Of a DNA stretch of 46,374 bases, positions 16,666 through 27,579 are shown piece after piece. The position numbers and the translations under genes were made by a program. Position 1 is the first letter of the stretch, and every line of letters starts with the position of its first letter. The notes below the pieces were generated by a model that saw nothing but the letters and a program-made list of their open reading frames with translations, was not told where the DNA came from and did not search any database. The DNA comes from Methylobacterium sp. Leaf108 (lineage in GTDB: Bacteria; Pseudomonadota; Alphaproteobacteria; Rhizobiales; Beijerinckiaceae): assembly GCF_001423265.1 (NCBI RefSeq), contig NZ_LMND01000010.1:49618-95991 (forward strand). The letters are read 5' to 3'.

Positions 16666-18765
16666 TTATTTATTTAAATCTTCTGTTGTAACGGACCCAG
16701 ACGCGTCCACCTTACCAGTTGATAATGACGCAGTAATTTTGTCTATCATCTCTGAAGCACGAAAGGGTTTTTGCAAAACGTCGAAGGGGGCTGTATCTTG
16801 ATCTTCTCTGATATAACCTGATGTTAGAAGAACAGGTATATTTGGCCAGCGACGCATAATGATGTGTCCAAGCTCGATTCCTGTCAAAGCACCTGACATA
16901 TTCACATCACTAAAAACAAGTTTAATATCTTGGGTTTGTTCTAAAATCCCAAGAGCCTCTTCGCCGCTTCTTGCATCAATGACATTGAATTTGAGTGCCA
17001 TTAGAGCCGAAACGGCAATTTGCCGAACGTCCTCCTCATCCTCGACAACGAGAACAGATCTTCCTGCCCCGTTTAGATGTGTCATACCATGGGTGTGTGT
17101 CTGAACGGATGGCTCAAATCTGCTTTCGACCGAGGCAGGCAAGATTATCGTGATGCTTGTTCCCTGTCCCAAAATGCTATCGGCGGTTATGGTTCCGCAG
17201 CTTTGCTGAACAAAACCATAGACCATGCTGAGGCCCAGCCCGGTACCTTTGCCCGCCTCTTTGGTGGTGAAGAAGGGCTCAAACACTCGGGCGAGGACAG
17301 AAGGGGACATTCCTGATCCGGTATCTTCAACGCAGATCTTAACCGACCTTCCCGTACTTTCGTCCTGCAGTGTATCCCCGTCCGAATGTCGAACCGTTAT
17401 ATTGAGATGTCCGCCATCCGGCATCGCATCACGAGCATTAACGGCGAGGTTGATGAGCGCCGCTTCAAGTTGAGCGTGGTCAACACAGATTTCGGGAAGA
17501 ATTTCGTCCATGGTCAGTGTGACGCCTATTCGCTCCCCCAAGGTGCGTTCTAGCAATTTAATCAGACCCGGCATAAAATCAGAGAAATTCAAAGTCTTGG
17601 GCTGCAGTGGTGACCGACGCGAGAAGGTTAAAAGGCGGCTGGTGAGTTCGGCGCAACGCTGCGCTCCCTCGATAGCGTTCTGCACGCGACGGCGCGTCTT
17701 CTCGTCTGGCTGCATTGAGCTTAGCAACAGGTCGAGGTTACCGATGACGATGCTCAGCATGTTGTTGAAGTCGTGGGCGATACCTCCGGTCAGGCGTCCT
17801 ACGGCCTCAAGCTTCGAGGCATGCAGGAGGTTGAGTTCCAGTTCCTTGCGCTCGGAGACGTCGAACCACATGCCGAACAGCTCCGACGGGGCGCCGTCCT
17901 CACCGGCATTGACGACGATTTGTTCGAGGATGTGTCTCTCCGCTTCGTCCGCGTTGCGCCAGCGATATTCGAGCGTAGCCGAGCCCGTCTCGACCACCGT
18001 CCGGAGGGCGTCTAAAACCTCTACCCGGTCCTCTGTATTGATTCGTGACTGCCAGAACCCCGGTGCCTTGAAGGCGTCCCAGGGAAAACCGGTGATGCGC
18101 TGGATGCTATCATTGGTGAAGTACAAGCTTCGGTCTGCCTCTCCGAGGGAGGCCGTGTAGAGGGCGATGGGGAGCCCCCGCAGCACGGCGGCCTGGTGCT
18201 CCTCCCTCCGCCGCAGCGCCCGCTCTGCGTCGAGCTTTTCGCCGCGCACCCGCAAGTTCTCTAGGAGAAGCTGCTTCTCGGCGGCCGCCTTGCTCTTGAT
18301 CTCCTCCGTCTTGCGATAGAGGTCGACGAAGACGTCGACCTTCGATTTCAGGACGAGGGGCTGGATTGGCTTGAAGACGTAGTCGACCGCGCCGGCGGAA
18401 TAGCCGCGGAAGATGTGAACGTCCTCCTTGTTGTGCGCGGTCAGGAACAGGATCGGCACACGGGAAGTCCGGGGCCGGCTCCGGATCAGCGACGCGACCT
18501 CATAGCCGTCCATGCGGGGCATCTGCACGTCGAGCAGGACGAGGGCAAAGTCCTCCCGCAACGTTCTACGTAGGGCCTCCTCCGCCGTGTCCGCCAGCAC
18601 AAGTTCGAGGCCGGGCTCGTCGAGCACTTCCGAAGCGGCCAACAGGTTACGGCGGTCGTCATCGACGATGAGGATCTTCGCACGGATCAGAAGCTGCCCC
18701 GGTGCGCGGCCCGGATCGCCGACGGGATCTGAGTCCCACGAGGATGGCTGCGGCAAATCCCTCAT
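16666..18765 (-). CDS. Hybrid histidine kinase: receiver-PAS-HisKA-ATPase-receiver
   Basis: This cytoplasmic protein of 699 residues starts at the ATG at 18765, whose bases overlap the stop codon of the upstream kinase (ATGA), implying coupled translation. An N-terminal receiver (about 28-145) has [21 protein letters not shown] and a Lys in VFKPIQP. A PAS domain (about 215-325), HisKA with His near 331 ([11 protein letters not shown]), the ATPase domain ([26 protein letters not shown]) and a second receiver (from about 567, [10 protein letters not shown]) follow. The N-terminal receiver makes it a likely phosphorelay partner of the neighbouring kinase. From about residue 375 on, the DNA is much AT-richer than the first half, suggesting a mosaic gene. 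A longer frame from 18921 exists but lies inside the upstream gene. Confidence 0.9.
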   Translation of the reverse strand: MRDLPQPSSWDSDPVGDPGRAPGQLLIRAKILIVDDDRRNLLAASEVLDEPGLELVLADTAEEALRRTLREDFALVLLDVQMPRMDGYEVASLIRSRPRTSRVPILFLTAHNKEDVHIFRGYSAGAVDYVFKPIQPLVLKSKVDVFVDLYRKTEEIKSKAAAEKQLLLENLRVRGEKLDAERALRRREEHQAAVLRGLPIALYTASLGEADRSLYFTNDSIQRITGFPWDAFKAPGFWQSRINTEDRVEVLDALRTVVETGSATLEYRWRNADEAERHILEQIVVNAGEDGAPSELFGMWFDVSERKELELNLLHASKLEAVGRLTGGIAHDFNNMLSIVIGNLDLLLSSMQPDEKTRRRVQNAIEGAQRCAELTSRLLTFSRRSPLQPKTLNFSDFMPGLIKLLERTLGERIGVTLTMDEILPEICVDHAQLEAALINLAVNARDAMPDGGHLNITVRHSDGDTLQDESTGRSVKICVEDTGSGMSPSVLARVFEPFFTTKEAGKGTGLGLSMVYGFVQQSCGTITADSILGQGTSITIILPASVESRFEPSVQTHTHGMTHLNGAGRSVLVVEDEEDVRQIAVSALMALKFNVIDARSGEEALGILEQTQDIKLVFSDVNMSGALTGIELGHIIMRRWPNIPVLLTSGYIREDQDTAPFDVLQKPFRASEMIDKITASLSTGKVDASGSVTTEDLNK

Positions 18766-21700
18766 CGGGCATGCCCAACAGTGTCGGCCGCGCCATTCCC
18801 ACGGCGCTGCGGGCCGGCGGCGGCTTGTCCGCGCCGTTCGAGCTGCACCCGCAGGACGGCGAGGAGTTGATCCATGTCGACGGGCTTCGACACGTAATCG
18901 GAAGCACCCGCGTCGAGGCACTTCTCGCGATCGCCCTTCATCGCCTTGGCGGTGACGGCGATCAGGGGCAAGGTCCGGAAGGCATCGTTGGTCCGAATCT
19001 CGCGCATGGTCTCGTATCCGTCCATCCCCGGCATCATGATGTCGACTAGCATCGCGTCGATGTTCGGATTGGCCTTCAGAAGCGCGATGCCATCACGCCC
19101 ATTCTCTGCGAAGAGGACCTCTAGCCCGTACTGCTCCAGCGCGCTGGTGAGAGAGAAGATGTTGCGCAGGTCGTCGTCAACGAGGAGAACACGGCAGCCC
19201 TGGAGCGAGGCTGGGTCCTTCCGCTCGATCAGGATCGGGTCCTCGGCGGGTGCGTTGCCGAGTGCTCGGTGGAGGAACAGGGCGGTTTCGTCGAGCAGCC
19301 TCTCGGACGAGAGCGGATCTTTGAGGATGATGGTGGACGCCGTCTGCTTCAGGTGCTGCTCCTCGGCCGCCGTCAGTTCCCGGCCCGTATAGACGATGAT
19401 CGGAAGCTCCTCCCCGTCCTGGGAGGCCCGAATCTGCTCGATCAACTCCGAGCCGCCCATGTCGGGAAGCCCCAGATCGATGATGGCGCAATCGAAGCGG
19501 CCGCCCGTCACGGCTTCGAGGGCGGCGGAGGCCGTACCAACCCCAAACACCTTGACGTCCTCCTCGCTCAGCAGCGCGGTGATGCTGGCACGCTGGTTGT
19601 CGTCGTCCTCGACGAGAAGCAGGTTGCGAACGGGCCGGCTGATGAATTCCTTTGACCGTTCGAGGGCCTTCAGCAGTCCCTCTCGGTCGACCGGCTTCTC
19701 CAGGAACCCGAAGGCGCCGGCCTTCAGCCCGCGCTTCTTCTCGTCGTTGACCGAGATGACGTGGATCGGGATGTGCCGGGTGCGGAGGTCGTTCTTCAAG
19801 AGGTCTAGGAGCGCCCAGCCATCCATGTCGGGCAGGCCGATGTCGAGGGTGATGGCGTGGGGTTTGTAACGGTGGGCGAGCGCGAGCGCCCCTGCCCCGT
19901 CCTGAGCGATCAGGCCCCTGAAGCCGCGCTCGCGCGCGAGTTCGAGCAGGACGGAGGCGAACATGGCATCGTCCTCGACGACGAGCACGATGTGGTCGCC
20001 GGCCTGGATGGCATGACGGTCGTCGGCCGAGGCCGAGAGCGCCATGGCGGCGGAGGGTTGCCGGCTCACCGGCGGGGCGGCCCCGCTGCCCTCGTGAACC
20101 TCCATCGGGCGGCTCACCCCCGAGGTCACGGGAGTCTCGAAGGGCAGGAACAGCGTGAAGGTGCTGCCCTCGCCGTGCACGCTCTCCAGAACGATCTCGC
20201 CGCCCAGAAGTCGCGCGATTTCACGGCTGATCGCGAGGCCGAGGCCCGTCCCGCCATACTTCCGGCTGGTGGTACCGTCGGCCTGCTGGAAGGCCTCGAA
20301 GATAATGCGCTGCTTGTCCTCCGGAATGCCGATGCCGGTGTCGGTCACCGAGAGGGCCATCCATTGGCTGCCCGACCGGAGCGGGGAGCCTTCAGCCGAC
20401 CCGAGCCGCAGGGTCACGCTCCCCTTCTCGGTGAACTTGAAGGCGTTCGAGAGGAGATTGCGCAGGACCTGCTGTAGCCGCTTCGAATCCGTACGCACTG
20501 CCCGGGGCAGGCCTGGGGCGACCTTGATCGCGAAGGCGAGATGACGCTCCTCGGCGACCTGGCGGAAGGTCCGGTCGAGGTGGTCCACAATGTCTTGCAG
20601 CGGCACGTCGCCGACTTCGAGGGAGACCGTTCCGGATTCGATCTTCGAGAGGTCGAGGATGTCGTTGATGAGCGATAGAAGGTCGGAGCCGGCCGCGTTG
20701 ATCGTCTTGGCGAATTCCCGCTGCTTGTCCGTCAGGTTGCCGTCCCGGTTCTCGGTCAGCAGCTTCGAGAGGATCAGCAGGCTGTTGAGCGGGGTCCGCA
20801 GTTCGTGGCTCATGTTGGCCAGGAACTGCGACTTGTAGCGGGAGGTCAGCGAGAGCTGCTCGGCCTTCTCCTCCAGCGCGGTCTTCGCGACCGACACCTC
20901 GCGGTTTTTACCCTCGACCTCCTTCTTCTGGATCTCGAGCAGGCGGGCCTTCTCCTCCAGCTCCTCGTTCGTCGTCTGGAGGCGTTCGCGCTGGTTCTTG
21001 AGCAGGTCTTCCGATTGCTGAAGCGAAGCGGCCTGCAGTTCGAGGCGGTCGTTGGTCTTTTTCAACTCTTCCTGGCGGCTCTGCAGCTCGCCCGTGAGGA
21101 GCTGCGACTGCTTCAAAAGGCCCTCCGTCCGCATGTTGGCGGCGATCGTGTTGAGCACGATGCCGATGGATTCGGTGAGCTGGTCGAGGAAGAGCTGGTG
21201 CGTCTCGCTGAAGCGGTTGAACGAGGCCAGCTCGATCACCGCCCGGACCTCCTGCTCGAAGAGGACGGGCAGCACGATGATGTTGAGGGGGGCGGCCTCA
21301 CCCAGCGCCGAGCCGATGGTGATGTAGTCGCCCGGCACGTTGGTCAGCAGGATGCGCTTCTTTTCGTAAGCGCATTGTCCGACCAAGCCCTGGCGCATCC
21401 TGTAGCGGTTCGACAGGTTCTTGCGCTCGGTGAAGGCGTAGCTCGCCATCAGGTCGAGCACGGGTTCCGTCCCGTCGTTCTCGACCATGTAGAAGACGCC
21501 CCGCTGCGCGTTCACCAGGGAGGCGATCTCGGATAGGATCAGGTTCGAGACCGTAGCGAGGTCGCGCTCGCCCTGCAGCATGCGGGTGAACTTGGCGAGG
21601 TTGGTCTTCAGCCAATCCTGCTCAGCGTTCTTGAGCGTCGTGTCCCGCAGGTTGCGGATCATCTCGTTGATGTTGTCCTTCAGCGATGCGACCTCGCCGG

Positions 21701-24575
21701 AAGCCTCGACGGCGATCGAGCGGGCGAGATCGCCCTTGGTCACCGCCGTGGCTACCTCGGCGATGGCGCGAACCTGGGTCGTCAGGTTAGCGGCAAGCTG
21801 GTTCACATTGTCGGTGAGATCGCGCCACAGGCCCGCTGCACCCGGCACCCGGGCTTGGCCGCCGAGCTTTCCCTCGACGCCGACCTCGCGGGCGACGTTC
21901 GTGACTTGATCGGCGAAGGTGGCCAGAGTCTCGATCATCTCGTTGACGGTGTCAGCGAGCGCCGCGATCTCGCCCTTGGCGTCCACCGAAAGCTTCCGCT
22001 TCAGGTCGCCCTGCGCGACCGCCGTCACAACGTCGGCGATGCCGCGAACCTGGCCGGTGAGGTTGGCGGCCATCATGTTCACGTTGTCGGTCAGATCCTT
22101 CCAAGTCCCGCCTACGCCGCGCACCTGCGCCTGACCGCCGAGCTTGCCCTCAGATCCCACCTCGCGGGCAACGCGGGTCACCTCGCTCGCAAAGGAATTC
22201 AATTGATCCACCATAGTGTTGATGGTGGATTTCAGCTCCAGGATCTCGCCCTTCACGTCGACGGTGATCTTCTTTGACAGATCCCCATTGGCGACCGCCG
22301 TCGTCACGTCAGCGATGTTGCGAACCTGGCCGGTGAGGTTGGCGGCCATCATGTTCACGTTGTCGGTCAGATCCTTCCAGGTCCCGCCGACGCCGCGCAC
22401 CTGCGCCTGACCGCCGAGCTTGCCCTCGATGCCCACTTCGCGGGCGACGCGCACCACCTCGCTCGCAAAGGAATTCAATTGGTCCACCATGGTGTTGATG
22501 GTGGACTTCAGCTCCAGGATCTCGCCCTCGACCGCCACCGTGATCTTCTTGGACAGATCTCCATTCGCGACCGCCGTCGTCACGTCAGCGATGTTGCGAA
22601 CCTGGCCGGTGAGGTTGGCGGCCATCATGTTCACGTTGTCGGTCAGGCCCTTCCACACGCCGCCGACACCCTTCACCTGGGCTTGGCCGCCGAGCTTGCC
22701 CTCTGTGCCGACCTCGCGGGCGACGCGCGTCACCTCGGAAGCAAAGGAGTTGAGCTGGTCCACCATGGTGTTGATGGTGGATTTCAGCTCCAGGATCTCG
22801 CCCTTCACGTCGACGGTGATCTTCTTTGACAAATCCCCATTCGCGACAGCCGTCGTCACGTCAGCGATGTTGCGGACCTGCCCCGTCAGGTTCTCGGCCA
22901 TGAGGTTCACGTTGTTGGTCAAATCGGCCCAGGTGCCGGCGACGCCTTCCACGCGCGCCTGGCCCCCGAGTTTGCCCTCTGATCCCACTTCCTTGGCAAC
23001 GCGGGTCACCTCGGAAGCGAAGGAGTTGAGCTGGTCCACCATCGTGTTGATGGTGTTCTTCAGCTCCAGGATCTCGCCGCGCACATCCACCGTGATCTTC
23101 TTGGACAGATCCCCATTCGCGACCGCGGTGGTAACGTCGGCGATGTTGCGGACCTGTCCCGTGAGGTTTGCCGCCATCAAGTTCACGTTGTCGGTGAGAT
23201 CAGCCCAGGTGCCGGCCACCCCCCGTACTTGCGCCTGGCCCCCGAGCTTGCCCTCTGATCCCACTTCCTTGGCAACGCGGGTCACCTCGGAGGCGAACGA
23301 GTTGAGCTGGTCCACCATGGTGTTGATGGTGTTCTTCAGCTCCAGGATCTCGCCGCGCACATCCACCGTGATTTTCTTGGACAGATCCCCATTCGCGACC
23401 GCAGTGGTAACGTCGGCGATATTACGGACCTGTCCCGTGAGGTTTGCCGCCATCATGTTCACGTTGTCGGTGAGGTCCTTCCAAGTCCCGCCAACACCCT
23501 CAACCTGGGCCTGGCCGCCGAGCTTGCCCTCTGTGCCGACCTCGCGGGCAACGCGCGTCACCTCGGAGGCGAAGGAGTTGAGCTGATCCACCATGGTATT
23601 GATGGTGAGCTTGAGGGCGAGGATCTCGCCTTTCACGTCGACGGTGATCTTCTTCGAGAGGTCACCGCGAGCCACGGCTGTTGTTACCTCGGCAATATTG
23701 CGAACTTGACCGGTGAGGTTCTCCGCCATCATGTTCACATTGTCGGTGAGGTCCTTCCAGACACCGCCGACACCCTTTACCTGCGCCTGACCGCCGAGCT
23801 TACCCTCCGATCCCACCTCCTTAGCGACGCGGGTCACCTCGGACGCAAACGAGTTGAGCTGGTCCACCATCGTGTTGAAAGTCGATTTGAGATCGAGGAT
23901 CTCGCCCTTCACGTCGACAGTGATCTTCTTCGACAAATCGCCATTCGCGACCGCCGTAGTGACCTCGGCGATGTTGCGGACCTGCCCCGTGAGGTTCTCC
24001 GCCATCAGATTCACGTTGTCGGTGAGGTCCTTCCAGGTGCCGCCGACACCCTTCACCTGCGCTTGACCGCCAAGCTTACCTTCTGATCCTACTTCGCGGG
24101 CAACGCGGGTTACCTCAGAAGCGAAGGAGTTGAGCTGATCCACCATGGTGTTGACGACCTTGCCGATGCGAAGGAATTCGCCCTTGAGCGGACGGCCCTC
24201 GATCTCGATCTGCATGGTCTGGCCGAGGTCCCCCTTGGCGACTGCTCCGATGACGCGTGCCACTTCTGTCGTCGGTTGGACGAGATCGCCGATCATAGCG
24301 TTGACGGAGTCGACGCACTCGTTCCATCCGCCGGTTGCTGCGGGCAGCTTTCCGCGCTCGCCAATGCGTCCGTCCTTGCCGACCGCGCGAGCGACCCGGT
24401 CGAGTTCGCGCGACAAGCCCTGGTTCAGCTCGACGATGTCGTTGAAGGCCTCGGCGATCTCCCCGTCGATACCCGTGAGGTCGAGGGGCAGGCGGACCGA
24501 GAAATCGCCTTTGCGGAAGGCGCGGAGGCTTTTCAGAAGCAGTTTCGGTTCGATCTGCGAGGCCGAGGGAGTCAT
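18762..24575 (-). CDS. Poly-HAMP hybrid histidine kinase with GAF and three receivers
   Basis: This very large soluble kinase (1937 residues) resembles group III (Nik1-type) hybrid kinases. After a HAMP-like start there are nine tandem units of 92 residues (about 145-975), each with [15 protein letters not shown] and [20 protein letters not shown] domain follows (about 1000-1145), then a coiled coil (about 1150-1245), HisKA with His near 1255 (SHELRTPLN), the ATPase domain ([24 protein letters not shown]) and three receivers (near 1528-1645, 1650-1770, 1792-1910). No membrane segment is seen. In fungi such HAMP arrays sense osmotic stress; in bacteria the stimulus is mostly unknown. The ATG at 24575 is preferred; the frame extends to 24719 without a family-like sequence. 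The stop overlaps the next kinase's start by four bases. Confidence 0.92.
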   Translation of the reverse strand: MTPSASQIEPKLLLKSLRAFRKGDFSVRLPLDLTGIDGEIAEAFNDIVELNQGLSRELDRVARAVGKDGRIGERGKLPAATGGWNECVDSVNAMIGDLVQPTTEVARVIGAVAKGDLGQTMQIEIEGRPLKGEFLRIGKVVNTMVDQLNSFASEVTRVAREVGSEGKLGGQAQVKGVGGTWKDLTDNVNLMAENLTGQVRNIAEVTTAVANGDLSKKITVDVKGEILDLKSTFNTMVDQLNSFASEVTRVAKEVGSEGKLGGQAQVKGVGGVWKDLTDNVNMMAENLTGQVRNIAEVTTAVARGDLSKKITVDVKGEILALKLTINTMVDQLNSFASEVTRVAREVGTEGKLGGQAQVEGVGGTWKDLTDNVNMMAANLTGQVRNIADVTTAVANGDLSKKITVDVRGEILELKNTINTMVDQLNSFASEVTRVAKEVGSEGKLGGQAQVRGVAGTWADLTDNVNLMAANLTGQVRNIADVTTAVANGDLSKKITVDVRGEILELKNTINTMVDQLNSFASEVTRVAKEVGSEGKLGGQARVEGVAGTWADLTNNVNLMAENLTGQVRNIADVTTAVANGDLSKKITVDVKGEILELKSTINTMVDQLNSFASEVTRVAREVGTEGKLGGQAQVKGVGGVWKGLTDNVNMMAANLTGQVRNIADVTTAVANGDLSKKITVAVEGEILELKSTINTMVDQLNSFASEVVRVAREVGIEGKLGGQAQVRGVGGTWKDLTDNVNMMAANLTGQVRNIADVTTAVANGDLSKKITVDVKGEILELKSTINTMVDQLNSFASEVTRVAREVGSEGKLGGQAQVRGVGGTWKDLTDNVNMMAANLTGQVRGIADVVTAVAQGDLKRKLSVDAKGEIAALADTVNEMIETLATFADQVTNVAREVGVEGKLGGQARVPGAAGLWRDLTDNVNQLAANLTTQVRAIAEVATAVTKGDLARSIAVEASGEVASLKDNINEMIRNLRDTTLKNAEQDWLKTNLAKFTRMLQGERDLATVSNLILSEIASLVNAQRGVFYMVENDGTEPVLDLMASYAFTERKNLSNRYRMRQGLVGQCAYEKKRILLTNVPGDYITIGSALGEAAPLNIIVLPVLFEQEVRAVIELASFNRFSETHQLFLDQLTESIGIVLNTIAANMRTEGLLKQSQLLTGELQSRQEELKKTNDRLELQAASLQQSEDLLKNQRERLQTTNEELEEKARLLEIQKKEVEGKNREVSVAKTALEEKAEQLSLTSRYKSQFLANMSHELRTPLNSLLILSKLLTENRDGNLTDKQREFAKTINAAGSDLLSLINDILDLSKIESGTVSLEVGDVPLQDIVDHLDRTFRQVAEERHLAFAIKVAPGLPRAVRTDSKRLQQVLRNLLSNAFKFTEKGSVTLRLGSAEGSPLRSGSQWMALSVTDTGIGIPEDKQRIIFEAFQQADGTTSRKYGGTGLGLAISREIARLLGGEIVLESVHGEGSTFTLFLPFETPVTSGVSRPMEVHEGSGAAPPVSRQPSAAMALSASADDRHAIQAGDHIVLVVEDDAMFASVLLELARERGFRGLIAQDGAGALALAHRYKPHAITLDIGLPDMDGWALLDLLKNDLRTRHIPIHVISVNDEKKRGLKAGAFGFLEKPVDREGLLKALERSKEFISRPVRNLLLVEDDDNQRASITALLSEEDVKVFGVGTASAALEAVTGGRFDCAIIDLGLPDMGGSELIEQIRASQDGEELPIIVYTGRELTAAEEQHLKQTASTIILKDPLSSERLLDETALFLHRALGNAPAEDPILIERKDPASLQGCRVLLVDDDLRNIFSLTSALEQYGLEVLFAENGRDGIALLKANPNIDAMLVDIMMPGMDGYETMREIRTNDAFRTLPLIAVTAKAMKGDREKCLDAGASDYVSKPVDMDQLLAVLRVQLERRGQAAAGPQRRGNGAADTVGHAR
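21930..24142. repeat. Tandem 276-bp repeats encoding HAMP units
   Basis: The segment encoding [12 protein letters not shown] recurs exactly every 276 bases (near 22210, 22486, 22762, 23038, 23314, 23590, 23866, 24142). A ninth, diverged unit follows toward 21930. Neighbouring units are nearly identical at DNA level, for example 23038-23313 and 23314-23590. Such an array can expand, shrink or be homogenised by recombination, and is also prone to assembly collapse. Confidence 0.9.
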
Positions 24576-25303
24576 GCGAGCATACCTGGGACAGTGGGAC
24601 AGGGCATGGTGGTAACGCCACTCAATATGAAAGCGTGGGCAAAGGCAGGCGCCTCGGTCGACGACGGGTACGACGGAGATTTTGATCCGGACCTGCCGCA
24701 TACTCGTGGTGCTGCGCAAAAGCGAGCGCTGCTCGGCTGAGGGTTCGGCTAGCAGTTTTATATTGGAAGGGTCGGTCCAAAATCGGGCAAGAGCCGCTTA
24801 GTGGATTTTCTGTCTGAACCTAGACGCCTGACCTAACCGGCTGTCTTTGAGCCGGGCTAATCGAAAAGAACTGCCAGGCCAAAGGAAGTTGGACACGTCG
24901 TTGTTATGCAGACGTGACCCTGAGCGCACAGGACCGCATTAGGGCAGGTGAAGTCGATCTCATTTTTCCGTTCTATCCCTGGACCTCGGCGACCTGAAGA
25001 ATCCTAGATGGAGCCTAGCGATAACTGAGCGACGTCGAATTTATCAGTAATCTACTCAGAAGCAGACAAGCAGAAACCTATCCAACCCGGTCTTACGTCA
25101 CCGCCCATCAAACTGCCGCGAAGCGGACCTTCCGAGGGTCTGTGAAGGCTCGACACCGGACGGTCGTTCAGCAGAACGTGAATGTCTGCTGCCGGGCCGT
25201 GGGTTGATGTCTGCTCCTGGCGCATTGCTGCCGGAACGACATAACAATGAGCGTCCCAAGGCAGGGCGATATCTACAGCCGGTCGAGCGCAGGAAGTGCT
25301 CTG
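24576..25303. other. Long intergenic spacer upstream of the poly-HAMP kinase
   Basis: About 730 bases without a recognisable gene. The part near 24740-24770 is AT-richer and is the likely promoter side for the kinase pair. Around 25055-25170 is another eroded copy of the dispersed repeat (GCAGACAAGCAGAAACC, GAAGCGGACCTTC). Near 25180-25220 there are two stretches of the AATGTCTGCT type. The open frames here have no family resemblance. Confidence 0.45.
25055..25170. repeat. Dispersed intergenic repeat, eroded copy
   Basis: Contains GAAGCAGACAAGCAGAAACC, CAACCCGGTC and GCGAAGCGGACCTTC. These correspond in order to pieces of the copy at 12540-12620. It lies outside any gene, between the kinase pair and the recombinase module. 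Confidence 0.4.
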
Positions 25304-26998
25304 TCACGCAGCATGGCCGCCCAGGGCAATCGACGTCTTTGTCCAGGCCATTGGCGCGTTCATCAGCGCCGAGATACCGCAACCCTCCGGCAGTGTGCCT
25401 TCGATCGCCGCTTTGACGATGGACGGAGCGAGGAAGGCGAGGTTGAGGGTCATGCGCACCGAGCGCTCGCTGCAGCCTTCCGCCGTGGCGATCGCGTGGG
25501 TGTCACTGACACGGCCGGCCACGAGGTCGTCGAGCCAGACGCGTGCCTTGGCGATCCCGTCCACGAGCCGGGCTCGGGTTTCGGTCCGCATCGGCCGCAG
25601 TGATGGGGTCTCTTCATCGCCCTCGGCACGTATGATCTCGCGGCGGCGACGGTTTGGTCGGGCCGACCACGACACACGGAGTTGGGATGGCTCAGGAGTT
25701 CCCGCTCCAGTTCCTGCTCCGCCCATCCTGTCGTCGTCCATGGCCTCGTCCGACTGGACGAAGCTGATCGCCAGATAGCTCGAATGAACGACGATGCGGC
25801 TGACCTGGGCGATTGGCGGCAGCGCGTCGGAGAGAACGGCCAGGTCGAGAGAGGCCGTTCGTAGTGCGTCCCGCACCGCCTGTTCGATCTCCGGTGCGGA
25901 CACCCGCGAGACCGAGCCTGCCTCGCTGCGCTTCCCGGTCTCGAGGGCACGCGAGACGTAGTAGCGGTAGTGCAGAGCCCCTTTCCTGGCCGAACTCGGC
26001 GTCATCCGGTTGCCGCGGTCGTCGTAGAGCAGCCCCGTCAGCAGCGAGCCGATGTTGGCTCGCACAGTTGCTTGCGCCTGCGCCTTCTCGCTCAGCGCGA
26101 CCTGGACCGCCTCGAACAGCTCGCGTGGCACGATGCCCTCGTGCTCACCGGGATAATGCCGGTGCTTGTGGATCACCTCACCGATGTAGACCCGGTTGCG
26201 CAGCAGATAGGCCAGCGGCCCCTTGGTGAAGGCGATGCCGCCGCGGATCGTGCCATCGCGACGCGGAGATCGCTTGGTGAGGATGCCCCGGCTCTGCAGA
26301 GCGGTCGCCAATCCGTTCAGGCAGCCGAGCGCGAGGTAGTGCTCGAAGATCGTCCTCACCTGCTCTGCCTCGTCGGGACAGGGGACCAGTTTCTTGTCGT
26401 GGACACGGTAGCCCAGCGGCACCGGTCCACCCATGCGCATGCCCTTGCGCTTCGAGGCCGCGATCTTGTCGCGGATGCGCTCGGCGGTGACCTCGCGCTC
26501 GAACTGGGCGAACGACAGCAGGACGTTGAGCGTCAGCCGTCCCATGCTGTTGGTGGTGTTGAAGGCCTGGGTGACCGAGACGAAGGAGACGCCGTGCGCG
26601 TCGAACAGCGCGACCAGCCTGGCAAAGTCCGACAGGGCGCGGGTGAGCCGGTCGACCTTGTAGACCACCACCACATCGACACGTCCCGCCTCGATCTCGG
26701 CAAGCAGCCGCTGCAGGGCCGGACGGTCGAGGCTGCCGCCCGAGACGCCGCCATCGTCGTAGGGCTCCGGCAACAGGCGCCAGCCCTCATGCGCCTGGCT
26801 CTTGATGTAGGCCTCGGCGGCCTCGCGCTGGTTGTCGAGCGAGTTGAACGCCTGTTCGAGCCCGTGTTCGGTGGATTTGCGGGTGTAGATTGCGCAGCGC
26901 AGCGTCTTGAGTGCCGGCGTCTTGAGTGCCGGCGTCTTGGGAGCCTGGGCCTTGGGATGCGAGGCGCTGGGGTGCCGCGGCTTGGAAGGCGATGCCAT
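25304..26998 (-). CDS. Large serine recombinase
   Basis: This is a site-specific DNA recombinase of about 564 residues. The resolvase-type catalytic domain begins after a lysine/proline-rich N-terminal tail, with the catalytic serine in IYTRKSTEHGLEQAFNSLDNQ. It continues through YDDGGVSGGSLDRPALQ, VYKVDRLTR and SFAQFEREVTAERIRDKI. The recombinase domain (GPVPLGY to about residue 330) and a C-terminal part ending LAFLAPSIVKAAIEG follow. The ATG at 26998 shares one base with the stop of the DUF2924 gene (TGATG). It is the last gene of a three-gene unit seen widely in alphaproteobacterial genomes. Such recombinases usually integrate or excise the element that carries them, but no attachment sites could be identified. 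Confidence 0.93.
   Translation of the reverse strand: MASPSKPRHPSASHPKAQAPKTPALKTPALKTLRCAIYTRKSTEHGLEQAFNSLDNQREAAEAYIKSQAHEGWRLLPEPYDDGGVSGGSLDRPALQRLLAEIEAGRVDVVVVYKVDRLTRALSDFARLVALFDAHGVSFVSVTQAFNTTNSMGRLTLNVLLSFAQFEREVTAERIRDKIAASKRKGMRMGGPVPLGYRVHDKKLVPCPDEAEQVRTIFEHYLALGCLNGLATALQSRGILTKRSPRRDGTIRGGIAFTKGPLAYLLRNRVYIGEVIHKHRHYPGEHEGIVPRELFEAVQVALSEKAQAQATVRANIGSLLTGLLYDDRGNRMTPSSARKGALHYRYYVSRALETGKRSEAGSVSRVSAPEIEQAVRDALRTASLDLAVLSDALPPIAQVSRIVVHSSYLAISFVQSDEAMDDDRMGGAGTGAGTPEPSQLRVSWSARPNRRRREIIRAEGDEETPSLRPMRTETRARLVDGIAKARVWLDDLVAGRVSDTHAIATAEGCSERSVRMTLNLAFLAPSIVKAAIEGTLPEGCGISALMNAPMAWTKTSIALGGHAA
26904..26933. repeat. 15-bp tandem duplication in the recombinase N-terminus
   Basis: The unit GTCTTGAGTGCCGGC occurs twice in a row and a third, partial copy starts at 26934. 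It encodes repeated PALKT residues in the tail before the catalytic domain. It keeps the frame, so it only changes tail length. Confidence 0.85.
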
Positions 26999-27579
26999 CA
27001 CGCTGCCCCTCCCGCGTCCCCAGGTGCGGCCGTGCCGGCGCCGGTGTTGCCGGAAGGTACCTTGTCGCGCAGACCGAAGAAGCGTGGTCCGTTCCAGCGG
27101 GTGCCGGTGATCGCGCGGGCGACCTCCGACAGGCTGGTAAAGCTCGCCTCCTTCCAGGCAAAGCCACCCGCCACCACGGTGACGGTGTGAACCTCACCGG
27201 CGAACTCCCGCACCAGCAGCGTGCCGGGCCGCAGCCCGGGCGCGGGGATCGGCGGGACGATCGGTACCGCCTTCGGCTTGGCGGCCCGCTCGGCGGCAGC
27301 GCGCCGGCGCAGGCGTTCTTTTGCGATCCGATCGAGCAAACGGGCGCTGTCGCGATCGAGGTCACCCAGCACCTTCGCCTGGATACGATAGGCGAGAAGT
27401 CGCATCATCAGGGTGCGGGACAGATGCGGCGGCGGAGCCGATCGCAGATGCTGTCGCCAGCGGATGCGCAGGTCGCCGAGATCGAGGCAGGTCAGCCCCT
27501 CGATCTCACGCGTGAGTTCGGGACCGATCGCGCCAAGCGACGATGTCCCTGCAGCCGGGGACGGGATTGCGCCAGCCAT
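26998..27579 (-). CDS. DUF2924 family protein
   Basis: This 193-residue protein has the pattern of DUF2924 proteins: an N-terminal helical part with LGDLRIRWRQHLRSAPP and RTLMMRLLAYRIQ, then RPGTLLVREFAGEVHTVTVVAGGFAWKEASFTSLSEVARAITGTRWNGPRFFGL. This C-terminal block is the most conserved part of the family and resembles the small DNA- or RNA-associated domain seen beside phage-type recombinases. Its function is unknown. The stop overlaps the recombinase start and its own ATG overlaps the stop of the DUF3489 gene, both as TGATG, indicating one transcript with coupled translation. The family is consistently a neighbour of serine recombinases. Confidence 0.88.
   Translation of the reverse strand: MAGAIPSPAAGTSSLGAIGPELTREIEGLTCLDLGDLRIRWRQHLRSAPPPHLSRTLMMRLLAYRIQAKVLGDLDRDSARLLDRIAKERLRRRAAAERAAKPKAVPIVPPIPAPGLRPGTLLVREFAGEVHTVTVVAGGFAWKEASFTSLSEVARAITGTRWNGPRFFGLRDKVPSGNTGAGTAAPGDAGGAA

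Noticed and set aside
18966..24086. Long plus-strand frames over the poly-HAMP kinase (e.g. 22420-23586, 388 codons).
   Set aside because: Antisense shadows of the 276-base repeats; they repeat because the repeats do, and show no independent motif.
21930..24142. The regular 276-base repeats considered as a CRISPR-like or satellite array.
   Set aside because: The repeats are contiguous, without spacers, and keep one open frame encoding HAMP units, so they are coding repeats.
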